Of a DNA stretch of 64,000 nt, positions 35,401 through 45,086 are shown piece after piece. The notes beneath the pieces are model-generated. The model saw only the letters and a list, made by a program, of their open reading frames with translations, was not told where the DNA came from and did not search any database. The position numbers and the translations under genes are program-made. This stretch comes from Pseudomonas sp. R84. Lineage in GTDB: Bacteria > Pseudomonadota > Gammaproteobacteria > Pseudomonadales > Pseudomonadaceae. The stretch lies in the NCBI RefSeq assembly GCF_009834515.1, contig NZ_CP019426.1:2779501-2843500 (forward strand). The letters are read 5' to 3'. Every line of letters begins with the position of its first letter. Position 1 is the stretch's first letter.

Positions 35401-38400
35401 ATCGCACCGGCGATCTCGCACGCTGGCTGGCACCGGGGCAACTCGACTGCATCGGGCGTAACGATGATCAGGTGAAGATCCGTGGCTTCCGCATCGAACT
35501 GGGGGAAATCGAAAACCGCCTGTTGAAATGCCCGGGGATCAAGGAAGCGGTGGTGCTGGCGCGCCGCGACGGTCAGGACGCCACGCGTTTGGTGGCGTAC
35601 TACACGGCGCACGATGAACCCTTGGACAACGCCGATCTGCACGCGCAGCTGCACGCACGACTGCCGGAATACATGCTGCCGACGGCGTGGGTGCAACTCG
35701 ACGTATTGCCGTTGAACAACAACGGCAAGGTCGACCGCAAGGCACTGCCGGCACCGACGCAGGAGGCGCTGCTCAGCCGGGTTTACGAGGCGCCGGCCAA
35801 TCCACTGGAAATCAGCCTCGCACAGGTCTGGGCCGAGGTGTTGCAGGTCGAACAGGTTGGGCGCCATGACAACTTCTTCGAACTCGGCGGGCATTCATTG
35901 CTGGCCATGCGCATGCTGTCCCAGGTGCGCCAGCAATTGGGTGTGGAACTGGCGCTGGCTGATCTGTTCGCCAACCCGGAACTGGCGGCAGTCGCCGAAG
36001 TGTTGAGTCAGGCCGAACGCAGCAGCTTGCCGCAGATTCTGCCGGCGCCGCGCGATCAGGTGCTGCCGTTGTCGTTCGCCCAGCAACGCTTGTGGTTCCT
36101 CGCGCAGATGGACGGCGGCAATACCGCCTACAACATTCCTTTGGGCCTGCATTTGCGCGGCCGACTCGACGCCGTGGCCCTGCAACGGGCATTGGCGCGG
36201 ATCGCCGCTCGTCACGAAACCCTGCGCAGTCGTTTTGCGCAATTGAACGACGAAGCACAGGTGCTGATTGCTCCGGTCGACAGTGGCCTGCCGCTGATTG
36301 AAGAGGATTGGCGGCAACAGCCGCAGACCGACGAGGCATTGCGCGCGCTGATCGAAACTGAAGCTCGCGGACCGTTTAATTTGCAGGACGGTCCGTTGAT
36401 TCGGGGACGGTTGGTGCGGCTGGCCGATGAGCACCATGTGCTCTTGCTGACGATGCACCACATCATCTCCGACGGCTGGTCGATGGGCGTGCTGACTCGT
36501 GAATTGATGGCGTTGTATCAGGCGTTCAGTTACGGCGAGGACGACCCGCTGCCGCCGCTGGCCTTGCAATACGCCGACTACGCGGTGTGGCAACGTCGCT
36601 GGCTCAGCGGTGAGGTGCTGCAGCGCCAGAGCGATTACTGGCAGCAGACGCTGGCCGGCGCCCCGGCCTTGTTGAGCCTGCCGACCGACCGTCCGCGCCC
36701 GGCGCAACAGGATCATCGCGGTGGCAGTGTCGAGATCGTGCTGGACGAGCAGACCAGCGTCGGTCTCAAGGCGTTGTGTCAGCGTCACGCCGTGACACCG
36801 TACATGGTGCTCATGAGCGCCTGGGCAATGTTGCTCGCTCGTTTGTCCGGGCAGTCCGATGTGGTCATCGGCTCGCCGGTGGCCAACCGTACCCGCGTCG
36901 AGATCGAAGGGTTGATCGGCATGTTCGTCAACACCCTTGCGTTGCGTGTCGATACCTCAGGTGATCTGACGGGCGCAGCGCTGCTGGCGCGGGTCAAGGC
37001 CCAGACCCTGGCCGCGCAGGCGCATCAGGATCTGCCGTTCGAACACGTGGTGGAAATCACCCGACCGCTGCGCAGCCTTTCCCACTCCCCGTTGTTCCAG
37101 ACCCTGGTGAGCTGGGACAGCAGCGTCGCGCCGGCCCTGGCATTGGGCGGTCTGACGCTGGAAGGCGTGGCCGGGGAAAATCACTTTGTGAAGTTCGACC
37201 TGTCGCTGAGCCTGGGGGAAAACCCGCAAGGCATCCGTGGCGCGCTGCGCTACGCCACGGCGTTGTTCGATGAGGCGACCGTGCGGCGTTTTAGTGGTTA
37301 CTTGCAGCGCTTGCTGAAAGCGCTGGTCAGCGATGACCAAGCTGTGTTGGCGCAGGTCAACCTGCTCGCGGCGGATGAACAGCAGCGCTTGCTCGGCGAC
37401 TTCAACGCGACGGCGGTTGATTGCCCGGTCGAACAACCGATTCAGAGCCTGTTTGAAGCGCAGGCGCAGCGTCAGCCGGATGCCATCGCCGTGCAGGCTG
37501 GCGAACACAGCCTGACCTATCGCGAGCTGAACGCCCGTGCCAACCGTCTCGCGCATCACCTGCGCGAGCAGGGCGTGGGGCCGGATGCGCGGGTGGCGCT
37601 GTGCGTCGAGCGTGGACTCGATCTGGTGGTCGGGCTGCTCGGCATTCTCAAGGCCGGTGGCGCCTACGTGCCGCTGGATCCGGCTTACCCGACGGAGCGC
37701 CTCGACTTTATGCTCAGGGACTGCGCGCCGGTGGCAGTGCTGGTTCACTCGGCCACCCGATCGCTGTTTGCCGGGACCGACGTAGCTGTGATCGACTTTG
37801 ACCAATGCAACTGGCACGCGCAATCGGAGGGCAATCCGCAGGTGCCTGGCCTGACGCCTTCGAATCTGGCGTACATGATCTACACCTCAGGTTCTACCGG
37901 CACACCGAAAGGCGTGATGCTCCAACACCGTGGCTTGTGCAATCTGGTGCATTGGGGCTCGCAGATTTGCCCACCGACCACAGACGGCGCGCTGTTGCAG
38001 AAAGCGCCATTCAGTTTCGATGGCTCGGTGTGGGAGTTCTTCTGGCCGCTGACGGCCGGCGTACGCCTGGTACTGGCACGGCCGGGCGGTCATCGGGAAC
38101 CGGCGTATCTGGCGCAAGTGATTCGTCAGCAACGGATTACCGTAGTCAAGTTTGTGCCGGCGCTGTTGCAGCAGTTTGTTGAGCTGCAGGAGGTCAGTGA
38201 ATGCACCAGCCTCAGCGATATTTTCTGTGGTGGCGGCGAACTCACGGCGGCACTGGCCGCTGCCGTGCGCCAGCAACTGCCGTGGGTGCGCCTGCATAAC
38301 GTGTATGGCCCGACCGAAGCCACGGTCGACAGCACGGCATGGACACTGGAACCGCACATGCCGGTACCGTCATCCGAATTGCCAATTGGCAAGGCCATCT

Positions 38401-40907
38401 GTAACACCCGTGTGTATGTGCTCGATGCGCATGACCAACCGGTGCCGATTGGCGTCATCGGCCAGTTGCACATTGGCGGCATCGGTGTGGCGCGCGGTTA
38501 CATGGGGCTGCCGCAGATGCAGGCCGAGCGCTTTATCGACAGCCCGTTCGTGGCCGGTGATCGCTTGTACCGCACCGGCGATCTGGTGCGTTACCGCGCC
38601 GACGGCAACCTCGAATTCCTCGGGCGCAACGACTTTCAGGTCAAGCTGCACGGCTTGCGTCTGGAACTCGGTGAAATCGAAGCGCGATTGATCCAGCACC
38701 CGCAGGTGCGCGAGGTGGTGGTGCTGATGCGCGACGAGCGTCTGGTCGCGTATTTTACTGTGCGCGAGGGCAGTGCAGTGCCCGCTATCGATACGTTGCG
38801 CGCGTTCATTCTCGAGCAGTTGCCGGAGTACATGGTGCCGGGCGCGTTTGTTGCGCTCGACGCCTTGCCCTTGAGTCCCAATGGCAAAATCGATCGTCAG
38901 GCACTGCCGGCACCGGGGCTCGACGCCGTGCTCAGCCGCCACTACGAAGCACCGCAAGGCGAGGTTGAAACCGTGTTGGCACGGTTCTGGGCTGAGGTGC
39001 TGAATGTCGAGCAGGTCGGACGTCACGACAATTTCTTCGAATTGGGCGGGCATTCGCTGCTGGCGATTCGTCTGGTCAACTTGCTGCAGCGGGCGGGGCA
39101 ACAGGTGACGCTGGCGGAGCTGTTCCAGCGGCCGAGTATCGAATCACTGGCAGCGCTGATCAGCCAGCGCAGTGGCGTGCCTGAACAGCCGGAAGGACTG
39201 GTCGTGGTGCGGCCGGGCGAGGGCGGTAATGCGCTATTCCTGATTCATGAATTCAGCGGCCGGGACGTATATTTCCCGGCATTGGGCCTGCATATCGAGG
39301 GCGAGTTTCCGATTTACGGCTTGCCCGGTGTGCCACTGGGGCAGCCGCAACTGCGCACCCTTGAGTGCATGGCCACGCGGATGGTCGGGATTATCCGCTC
39401 GGTGCAGCCGCATGGGCCGTATCATCTGGCCGGGTGGTCGTTTGGCGGCTTGCTGGCGTACGAAGTCGCGCAGCAATTGCTCGGTCTCGATGAGGCGGTG
39501 GCGTTTGTCGGCCTGCTTGATACTTACGCACCGCATCCAGCCAGCCAGGATAAAACCCGCTGGAGCGGCGAGCATCGCGACAAGCGTCAATTGCTCGAAC
39601 ATTGCCGGGCGCGCTCACAGATGCGCGGTGAAGAAGGGCAGCAAGCATTGACTGACGTCGAAAGGCTTGAGGCTGAAGTCGAGCTGACCGGCTTCGACGA
39701 ACTGTTCCAGCGCTGCTGCGAACAGCAATTGCCTGACCCGGAACTGGCCGCACTGAGCGCAGCGGATGCCTGGAGTTACTTTGATCGTGAGGCCGCTCAT
39801 GGCCTGGCGCTGGCGCATTACCGCGTCAGCCCGGCCAGCCAGCCGGTGCACTTGTTCCGCGCCCAGGCATTGATGCCGGGACAGGCACAGCCGAGTCCGA
39901 CCCGTGGTTGGGAGAACAAGGTCGGTACAGGTTTGCTGCGCTGCATCGATGTGCCGGGGGATCACCGCAGCATGATGAAAAACCCGGATATCCAGGCGCT
40001 CGGCCAGGCTTTGAGTCAGGCCATGGCGGCGGCGCGGGTCCCGCAACCACAGGTGTATCAGCCAGTATTGACGATCCAGAGTGGGCACGCCGGGCATGCG
40101 CCGATCTTCTGTGTGCCGGGGGCGGGCGACAGTGTCACCGGGTTCATTCACCTGACCGAAGCGCTCGGTCCTGAGTGGCCGATCTATGGTCTGCAACCGC
40201 GTGGCCTGGATGGTCACGGCGTGCCGCACAGTCAGGTAGAAGCGGCAGCGGCGTGTTATCTGCAAGCCGTCGAGCAACTGTATCCGCAAGGCCCGGTGCA
40301 TTTGATCGGCCATTCGTTCGGCGGTTGGGTCGCGCATGCCATGGCCACGCAGTTGCAGGCGATCGGACGTGAGGTAGCGTCGTTGACCCTGATCGACAGC
40401 GAATCTCCCGGCGGCAATGGCACGGCGGGCAAGCCGTACACGACGACTGCCGCGCTGGAACGCTTGATCGAGACGCTGCAATTGTCCAGCGGCAAGTCCC
40501 TGGGCATCGATCCGCTGGCGTTCGCCGAGGCTGACGACACCACGCAAATGCGCCTGTTGCACGAGGGCATGGTGCGTGCGGGTGTGTTGTCTGCGCGTTC
40601 GTCAGCGCAGGCGATGCACGGCCCGGTGCGCACCTTCGCCACGGCATTGCGTACGGTCTATCAACCGCAACTGGCCTACACCGGCCCGGTGCGGCTGGCG
40701 CTGGTCGATGACCCGACGCTGGATGCGTGGGGCAATCAGCGCGAGCAAGCGGCGATGGTCGAGGGTTGGCAGCGCCAGGTTGCGGATCTGGCGGTGTGGT
40801 ACGGGCCGGGCAACCACTTCACGATTCTCAAGGCGCCCAACGTCTTCAGTCTCGCGGCGTGGTGGCATGACGGCCTGAAAGTGCCGGCCGGCCAAGTGGT
40901 TTCCTGA
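23064..40907 (+). CDS. lipopeptide nonribosomal peptide synthetase 3, modules 7-11 with tandem thioesterases (ArfC-like)
   Basis: This 5947-aa terminal synthetase begins at a GTG overlapping the NRPS 2 stop, with GGAG about 8 nt upstream. MNVLELLATLKAKDIQLAV begins a TubC-like docking domain. Five modules follow, then two alpha/beta-hydrolase thioesterases. Carrier Ser residues are near 1099, 2155, 3227, 4278 and 5331. C domains of modules 7 and 9 are dual C/E (HHASNEQGD, HHLSAAQGD). Those of modules 8, 10 and 11 begin PLSFAQQRLWFLAQM-like and carry HHxxxDG, the LCL type. Pocket codes read Leu, Gln, Leu, Ile-like and acidic. The thioesterases carry GWSFGG (Ser about 5459) and GHSFGG (Ser about 5751). 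TE1 would macrolactonise and release; TE2 assists in this family. Layout equals ArfC of arthrofactin. Confidence 0.97.
26469..29636 (+). other. NRPS module 8: LCL C - A(Gln) - T
   Basis: The C domain (FAQQRLWFLAQM, HHIISDG) is LCL type, so residue 7 stays L. The A pocket reads DAWQFGVVD, close to the glutamine code DAWQFGLID. Carrier Ser at about nt 29526. Confidence 0.78.
29637..32852 (+). other. NRPS module 9: C/E - A(Leu) - T
   Basis: HHLSAAQGD predicts that residue 8 becomes D. The A pocket reads DAWFLGNVV (Leu). Carrier Ser at about nt 32742. Confidence 0.82.
32853..36005 (+). other. NRPS module 10: LCL C - A(Ile-like) - T
   Basis: The C domain has HHIVADG and is LCL type, so residue 9 stays L. 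The A pocket reads DAMFLGCTY, a beta-branched aliphatic type (Ile, less likely Val). This A domain (VPHRGIGRLV, FASNPAFDAS) differs visibly from the other ten. Carrier Ser at about nt 35895. Confidence 0.72.
36006..39164 (+). other. NRPS module 11: LCL C - A(Asp/Glu) - T
   Basis: The C domain has HHIISDG and is LCL type, so residue 10 stays L. The A pocket reads DGWKFGVVD, with the same Lys as module 2, so an acidic residue, which remains L. Carrier Ser at about nt 39054. Confidence 0.7.
39185..40045 (+). other. thioesterase domain TE1 (macrolactonising)
   Basis: An alpha/beta-hydrolase begins at NALFLIHEFSGRD, with nucleophile elbow GWSFGG (Ser codon 39438-39440) and candidate catalytic His in VPGDHRSMM near the end. 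The first of the two tandem TEs is the cyclising and releasing one in described homologues. Confidence 0.85.
40060..40907 (+). other. thioesterase domain TE2
   Basis: A second alpha/beta-hydrolase begins at APIFCVPGAGDSV, with nucleophile elbow GHSFGG (Ser codon 40314-40316) and His in GPGNHFTILK. Tandem TEs are a hallmark of Pseudomonas cyclic lipopeptide synthetases; TE2 probably supports turnover. Confidence 0.85.
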
Positions 40908-40924
40908 TTGTTGTTTATCTACCA

Positions 40925-40947
40925 GAGCCCGGCCGCTGGCCGGGCTC
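40925..40947. terminator. perfect 10-bp hairpin between NRPS 3 and macA
   Basis: GAGCCCGGCC (40925-40934), loop GCT, GGCCGGGCTC (40938-40947). There is no T-run after it, so it is either a partial terminator or an mRNA processing/stability hairpin that lowers exporter expression relative to the synthetase. Confidence 0.5.
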
Positions 40948-40973
40948 ACCCCTGAACGGACTTGTGGTCATTT

Positions 40974-42122
40974 ATGGAAAAGTCGAAGTTGCGCAAAGTC
41001 GGTATGGGTCTGGCGTTGGTGGCGGTCGCGGGATTGGCGTTCTATGCGGTGCAGGCACCGGCCGAGGCGCCGCAATATCTGACGGCGCCCGTTGAACGCA
41101 GTGATATTGAAAACGCGGTGCTGGCCACCGGGTTGCTTGAAGGCATCAAACAAGTGGACGTCGGCGCGCAAGTGTCCGGGCAATTGAAGTCGCTCAAGGT
41201 CAAGGTTGGCGACAAGGTGAAGAAGGGCCAGTGGCTGGCGGAAATCGATCCGCTGGTGTTGCAGAACACCCTGCGTCAGGCCCAGGTCGATGAGGAGAAC
41301 CTGCAGGCGCAAAAACGCGCCACGCAGGCTCAACTGAGGCAGACCAAAGCGATTTACGAGCGCTACAAGAACTTGCAGGACGACGCCTCGATCTCCCGTC
41401 AGGATTTCGAAACCGCCGAGTCGAACTATCAGGTGCAGCAGGCCAATCTGATGTCACTGGACGCGCAGATCAAAAGCGCGCACATCCAGATCGACACGGC
41501 AAAGGTCAATCTGGCCTACACGCGGATTGTTGCGCCGATCGATGGCGATGTGGTCGGCGTGGTAACACAGGAAGGGCAAACGGTGATCGCCAGCCAACTG
41601 GCGCCGGTCCTGCTGAAACTGGCGGATCTGGACACCATGACGGTGAAAGCGCAGGTGTCCGAGGCCGATGTGATCCACATTGCGCCGGGGCAAGAGGTGT
41701 ATTTCACCATTCTTGGCGAGGACAAACGCTACTACGCGAAGCTGCGCGGCACCGACCCGGCGCCGCAGAACTTTCTTGAAACACCGCCCGCCGGCACGCC
41801 TAAGCAAAGCAGCGCGGTGTTCTACAACGCCTTGTTCGAGGTGCCCAATCCCGATCATCGCCTGCGCATCTCGATGACCGCGCAGGTGCGCATTATCCTC
41901 GACACCGCCAAGTCGGTGCTGACCGTGCCGGTGGCGGCGCTCGGTCCGCGCAATGCCGATGGCAGTTTTTCGGTACGGGTGCTGGACGCCAAGGGCCACG
42001 CGCAGTCGCGCAATGTGCAGACCGGGATCAACAACAACGTCAAAGTGCAGATCAATGATGGCTTGGCGGAAGGTGATCGCGTGGTCATCGGTGATCCGCT
42101 GACGAATGTGGCGGGGGCCTGA
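40974..42122 (+). CDS. macA: MacA-like periplasmic adaptor of a MacAB lipopeptide exporter
   Basis: This 382-aa protein has a single N-terminal membrane segment (VGMGLALVAVAGLAFYAV), then the HlyD/MacA layout: lipoyl half-motif (VDVGAQVSGQLKSLKVKVGDKVKKGQ), a long coiled-coil hairpin (about residues 95-170), the second lipoyl half (YTRIVAPIDGDVVGV) and beta-barrel and membrane-proximal domains. I choose the ATG at 40974 (MEKSKLRKVG) over a TTG at 40962. Its ribosome-binding site is weak. It follows NRPS 3 by 66 nt and precedes macB by 2 nt. By family it joins the inner-membrane MacB to an outer-membrane factor, probably the lipoprotein at 673-2067, to secrete the lipopeptide. Confidence 0.94.
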   Translation: MEKSKLRKVGMGLALVAVAGLAFYAVQAPAEAPQYLTAPVERSDIENAVLATGLLEGIKQVDVGAQVSGQLKSLKVKVGDKVKKGQWLAEIDPLVLQNTLRQAQVDEENLQAQKRATQAQLRQTKAIYERYKNLQDDASISRQDFETAESNYQVQQANLMSLDAQIKSAHIQIDTAKVNLAYTRIVAPIDGDVVGVVTQEGQTVIASQLAPVLLKLADLDTMTVKAQVSEADVIHIAPGQEVYFTILGEDKRYYAKLRGTDPAPQNFLETPPAGTPKQSSAVFYNALFEVPNPDHRLRISMTAQVRIILDTAKSVLTVPVAALGPRNADGSFSVRVLDAKGHAQSRNVQTGINNNVKVQINDGLAEGDRVVIGDPLTNVAGA

Positions 42123-42124
42123 GC

Positions 42125-44083
42125 ATGACTGAGCCGCTGCTACAGCTGACCGGCATCACCCGCAGCTTCACCGCCGGCGACCGCGAGTTTCTCGCGCTGA
42201 ACAACATCAATCTGACGATCAATGCCGGGGAAATGGTCGCGATCATTGGTGCCTCCGGTTCCGGCAAATCGACGCTGATGAACATCCTCGGTTGCCTCGA
42301 TTACGCCACCGCCGGCAGCTACAGGATCAACGGCCAGGAAACCCGCGATCTGGACAATCAGGCCCTGGCCGAGCTGCGCCGTGACTACTTCGGCTTCATC
42401 TTCCAGCGTTATCACTTGCTGCCGCATTTGAGCGCGATGCACAACGTCGAGATGCCGGCGATTTACGCCGGCACACCGCAGCTTCAGCGCCATGCCCGCG
42501 CCCGTGAGCTGTTGGCGCGATTGGGTCTGGAAGGGCACCTGACGCATCGGCCGAGCCAGCTTTCCGGCGGTCAGCAGCAACGGGTGAGTATCGCCCGGGC
42601 CTTGATGAATGGCGGCGAAGTAATCCTCGCCGACGAACCGACCGGCGCTCTCGACACGGCCAGCGGCAAAGAGGTGATGCGCATCCTGCTGGAGCTGCAC
42701 GCGACAGGGCACACGGTGATTCTGGTGACCCACGACCCGAAAGTCGCGGCCAACGCTGAGCGCATCATCGAAGTCAGCGACGGCGAAATCCTCAGCGACC
42801 GCGCCAACGAACGCGACACCACGCAGCTGCTCAGCGACGAACCGGTGACGCCGAAAGCCACCGCCTCTCGACGTCTTGTTGCCAGTCTCGGTTTGTTCAA
42901 AGAGGCGTTCGCCATGGCGTGGGTGGCGTTGATTTCCCATCGCATGCGCACCTTGCTGACCATGCTTGGCATCGTCATTGGCATCACCTCGGTGGTGTCA
43001 ATTTCAGCGGTGGGCGAGGGCGCCAAGAACTACGTGCTCAAGGACATCGCCGCGATTGGCAGCAACACCATCGATGTCTATCCCGGCAGCAGTTACGGCG
43101 ACAAACGTGCAGCGGCCATCGAAACCCTGACACCGGCCGATGTCACCGCGCTGAATCAGCTGTACTACGTCGACAGCGCCACGCCGATGATCGGCCGCAG
43201 CCTGTTGCTGCGCTATCGCAATATCGACCTGGATGCGCAGGTCAACGGCGTCAGCGATCAGTACTTCAAGGTGCGCGGGATCAAGATGGCAGCGGGTATC
43301 CCGTTCAGCGAAAACGATGCACGGCGCCAGGCGCAGGTGGTGGTCATCGATCACAACACCCGGCAGCGTCTGTTCGGGCAGGATGTCGATCCGTTGGGTC
43401 AGGTGATTTTGATCGGCAACCTGCCGTGCACGGTGATCGGCGTGGCCGCCGAAGATAAAGGCCTGTTTGCCTCGGGTAAAACCCTCAACGTCTGGGTGCC
43501 TTACGAAACGGCGGCCGGGCGGGTGTTGGGTCAGCGTTATCTGGACAGCATCAGCGTGCGCATGAAGGACGGCCAGCCGAGCAAAGTGGTGGAGGAGCAC
43601 GTCACCCAACTGCTGCTGCAACGTCACGGCACCAAGGATTTCTTCACCAACAACCTCGACAGCGTCCTGCAGACCGTGCAGAAAACCAGCCGCTCGCTGG
43701 CGCTGTTGCTGTCGCTGATTGCGGTGATTTCGTTGGTGGTGGGCGGTATCGGCGTGATGAACATCATGCTGGTGTCGGTGACCGAACGTACCCGCGAGAT
43801 TGGCATTCGCATGGCGGTGGGCGCGCGGCAGTCGGACATTCGTCAGCAGTTTTTGGTGGAGGCGGTGATGGTCTGTTTGTTGGGCGGGGCGATCGGAATT
43901 TCCCTGTCGTATGCGATCGGGCATCTGTTTTCGGTGTTTATCAAGGAATGGGAGATGGTGTTTTCGTTGGCGTCGGTGCTAACGGCGGTGGTGTGCTCGA
44001 CGTTGATCGGGATTGTGTTCGGGTTTGTGCCGGCGCGGAATGCCTCGCGGCTTGATCCGATTGAGGCGTTGGCACGGGATTAA
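42125..44083 (+). CDS. macB: MacB-like ABC transporter, ATPase-permease fusion
   Basis: This 652-aa protein starts with an ABC ATPase: Walker A GASGSGKST (about residue 42), signature LSGGQQQR, Walker B VILADEPTGALD and H-loop VTHD. Next comes a membrane segment near residue 280 (RTLLTMLGIVIGITSVVSIS), a periplasmic MacB_PCD domain (DIAAIGSNTIDVYPG), and a C-terminal FtsX domain with three membrane segments (LLLSLIAVISLVVGGIGVMN and after). Length is standard for MacB. It starts 2 nt after macA. It would energise periplasm-to-outside transport of the lipopeptide with MacA and the outer-membrane factor. The match to macB type is clear; the substrate is inferred from the locus. Confidence 0.96.
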   Translation: MTEPLLQLTGITRSFTAGDREFLALNNINLTINAGEMVAIIGASGSGKSTLMNILGCLDYATAGSYRINGQETRDLDNQALAELRRDYFGFIFQRYHLLPHLSAMHNVEMPAIYAGTPQLQRHARARELLARLGLEGHLTHRPSQLSGGQQQRVSIARALMNGGEVILADEPTGALDTASGKEVMRILLELHATGHTVILVTHDPKVAANAERIIEVSDGEILSDRANERDTTQLLSDEPVTPKATASRRLVASLGLFKEAFAMAWVALISHRMRTLLTMLGIVIGITSVVSISAVGEGAKNYVLKDIAAIGSNTIDVYPGSSYGDKRAAAIETLTPADVTALNQLYYVDSATPMIGRSLLLRYRNIDLDAQVNGVSDQYFKVRGIKMAAGIPFSENDARRQAQVVVIDHNTRQRLFGQDVDPLGQVILIGNLPCTVIGVAAEDKGLFASGKTLNVWVPYETAAGRVLGQRYLDSISVRMKDGQPSKVVEEHVTQLLLQRHGTKDFFTNNLDSVLQTVQKTSRSLALLLSLIAVISLVVGGIGVMNIMLVSVTERTREIGIRMAVGARQSDIRQQFLVEAVMVCLLGGAIGISLSYAIGHLFSVFIKEWEMVFSLASVLTAVVCSTLIGIVFGFVPARNASRLDPIEALARD

Positions 44084-44090
44084 GAGCTGA

Positions 44091-44250
44091 CCCTCACCCT
44101 AGCCCTCTCCCAGAGGGAGAGGGGACTGAACGCGGTGTTTGCTGGAGATACACCGACGTGGGATACCGAGTCGAACTCAGGTTTTGAACAGCACAAAAAT
44201 CGGCTCCCTTTCCCCCTCGCCCCCCTTGGGGGAGAGGGCTGGGGTGAGGG
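44091..44250 (+). repeat. MITE-like element, copy 1
   Basis: Terminal inverted repeats of 20 bp (44091-44110 and 44231-44250) with one mismatch enclose a 120-bp core. The core, including ACACCGACGTGGGATACCGA, recurs at 45147-45305 in the same orientation. It begins 8 nt after the macB stop and could serve as its terminator hairpin. Confidence 0.85.
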
Positions 44251-44334
44251 GGTAGATCCAACTGACACACCGCAAAAACTCGAACCACCGCCATCCAGAA
44301 TTTCCATCAATAAACACGATACCGTGAGTGCGTT

Positions 44335-44677
44335 TAAATTACACGACCCGTTACGTCATACCGCCTACAACACCTTGCGTCGTTACCTACGCGTACGCCA
44401 GAATCCGCCGGCTTACGCGGCTATGGGTCGGGATATATCGTTTGCCTGTCACTGCAAATCAGTGATCGGGTTTGGTAGCCCGCTTCGGTACCGCCGTATG
44501 GCGCCCCCTTATGCAGTCTCTTTTTTGCGGCTGCGTTTTATATGGTGGACATGCGTGGGGCTCATTCATGAGCGCCGGGTTTCCGTATCGACCGGTCTAC
44601 CAACCCGCGCATGGCCGCCACCTTCGTTTGGTAGCGAAAGTGATGGCTCCGGTTAATTTCGATACGAGACTTTATCT
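44335..44677 (+). ncRNA. structured leader upstream of the DUF6124-type gene, possibly C4-antisense-like
   Basis: No protein-like frame is seen here. Adjacent hairpins are visible: TCACTG-CAAAT-CAGTGA (44449-44465) and CGGG-TTTGGTAG-CCCG (44467-44482). The segment CGGGTTTGGTAG (44467-44478) is complementary, apart from one extra T, to CTACCAACCCG (44598-44608), and GTTTGGTAGCG recurs at 44626-44636. Such self-complementary blocks resemble phage C4-type antisense control. I recall similar leaders before other small Pseudomonas genes of this type, but cannot verify it here. Exact ends are unknown. Confidence 0.4.
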
Positions 44678-45043
44678 ATGTTCAAAGCCACACCCAACCC
44701 ACCAGATACCGATCCAATCCCCTACGACGCCGCACTGGAACCTCAAAACATCAAAGAGGCCACAGAACGGGCGATCAATTTCTACCTCAATCCTTCCGCG
44801 CTCAAAACCTCAAAACCTACTCGCAAAACCGGCAAGATCTACCTGATCGACCCCACCATCGACGACGAAACCCTGCTCGTTGAAGCCTACGAATCGTTGT
44901 CATCGGCCAGTGACATGGCCCGCGACCTTGCCGACTTGGTCGACAGTCCTCACCGCAAAAAAATGCTGATCCTGCAACAGGTGATCATGTTGAGTGAATT
45001 GGTGGTGAGTCGCGTCCTCGACAACCAGCGCTTGCCCAACTAA
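44678..45043 (+). CDS. DUF6124-type small protein
   Basis: This 121-aa protein (MFKATPNPPDTDPIPYDAAL, YLNPSALKTSKPTRK, IDDETLLVEAYESLSSASDMARDLADLV, QQVIMLSELVVSRVLDN) has the pattern of the Pseudomonas DUF6124 family of unknown function. It is soluble, has no signal peptide, and is mostly helical in its C-terminal half. It lies in an accessory patch between the exporter and the second luxR, flanked by two copies of a MITE-like repeat and preceded by a structured leader that probably controls its expression. No function is assigned. It is probably unrelated to lipopeptide synthesis. Confidence 0.75.
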   Translation: MFKATPNPPDTDPIPYDAALEPQNIKEATERAINFYLNPSALKTSKPTRKTGKIYLIDPTIDDETLLVEAYESLSSASDMARDLADLVDSPHRKKMLILQQVIMLSELVVSRVLDNQRLPN

Positions 45044-45060
45044 TTGCGAAACAGCCGCGT

Positions 45061-45078
45061 GAGGGAGCCTGCTCCCTC
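45061..45078. terminator. palindrome GAGGGAGC-CT-GCTCCCTC after the DUF6124-type gene
   Basis: Perfect 8-bp arms with a 2-nt centre, 18 nt after the stop. It has no T-run. It resembles half of a Pseudomonas REP palindrome and could act as a 3' mRNA end structure. Confidence 0.4.
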
Positions 45079-45086
45079 GCATCGTG

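Noticed and set aside
44135..44656. A 173-codon frame between macB and the DUF6124-type gene.
   Set aside because: It starts inside the MITE-like repeat and continues through the structured leader. The N-terminal part recurs identically from repeat copy 2, so it is repeat-derived.
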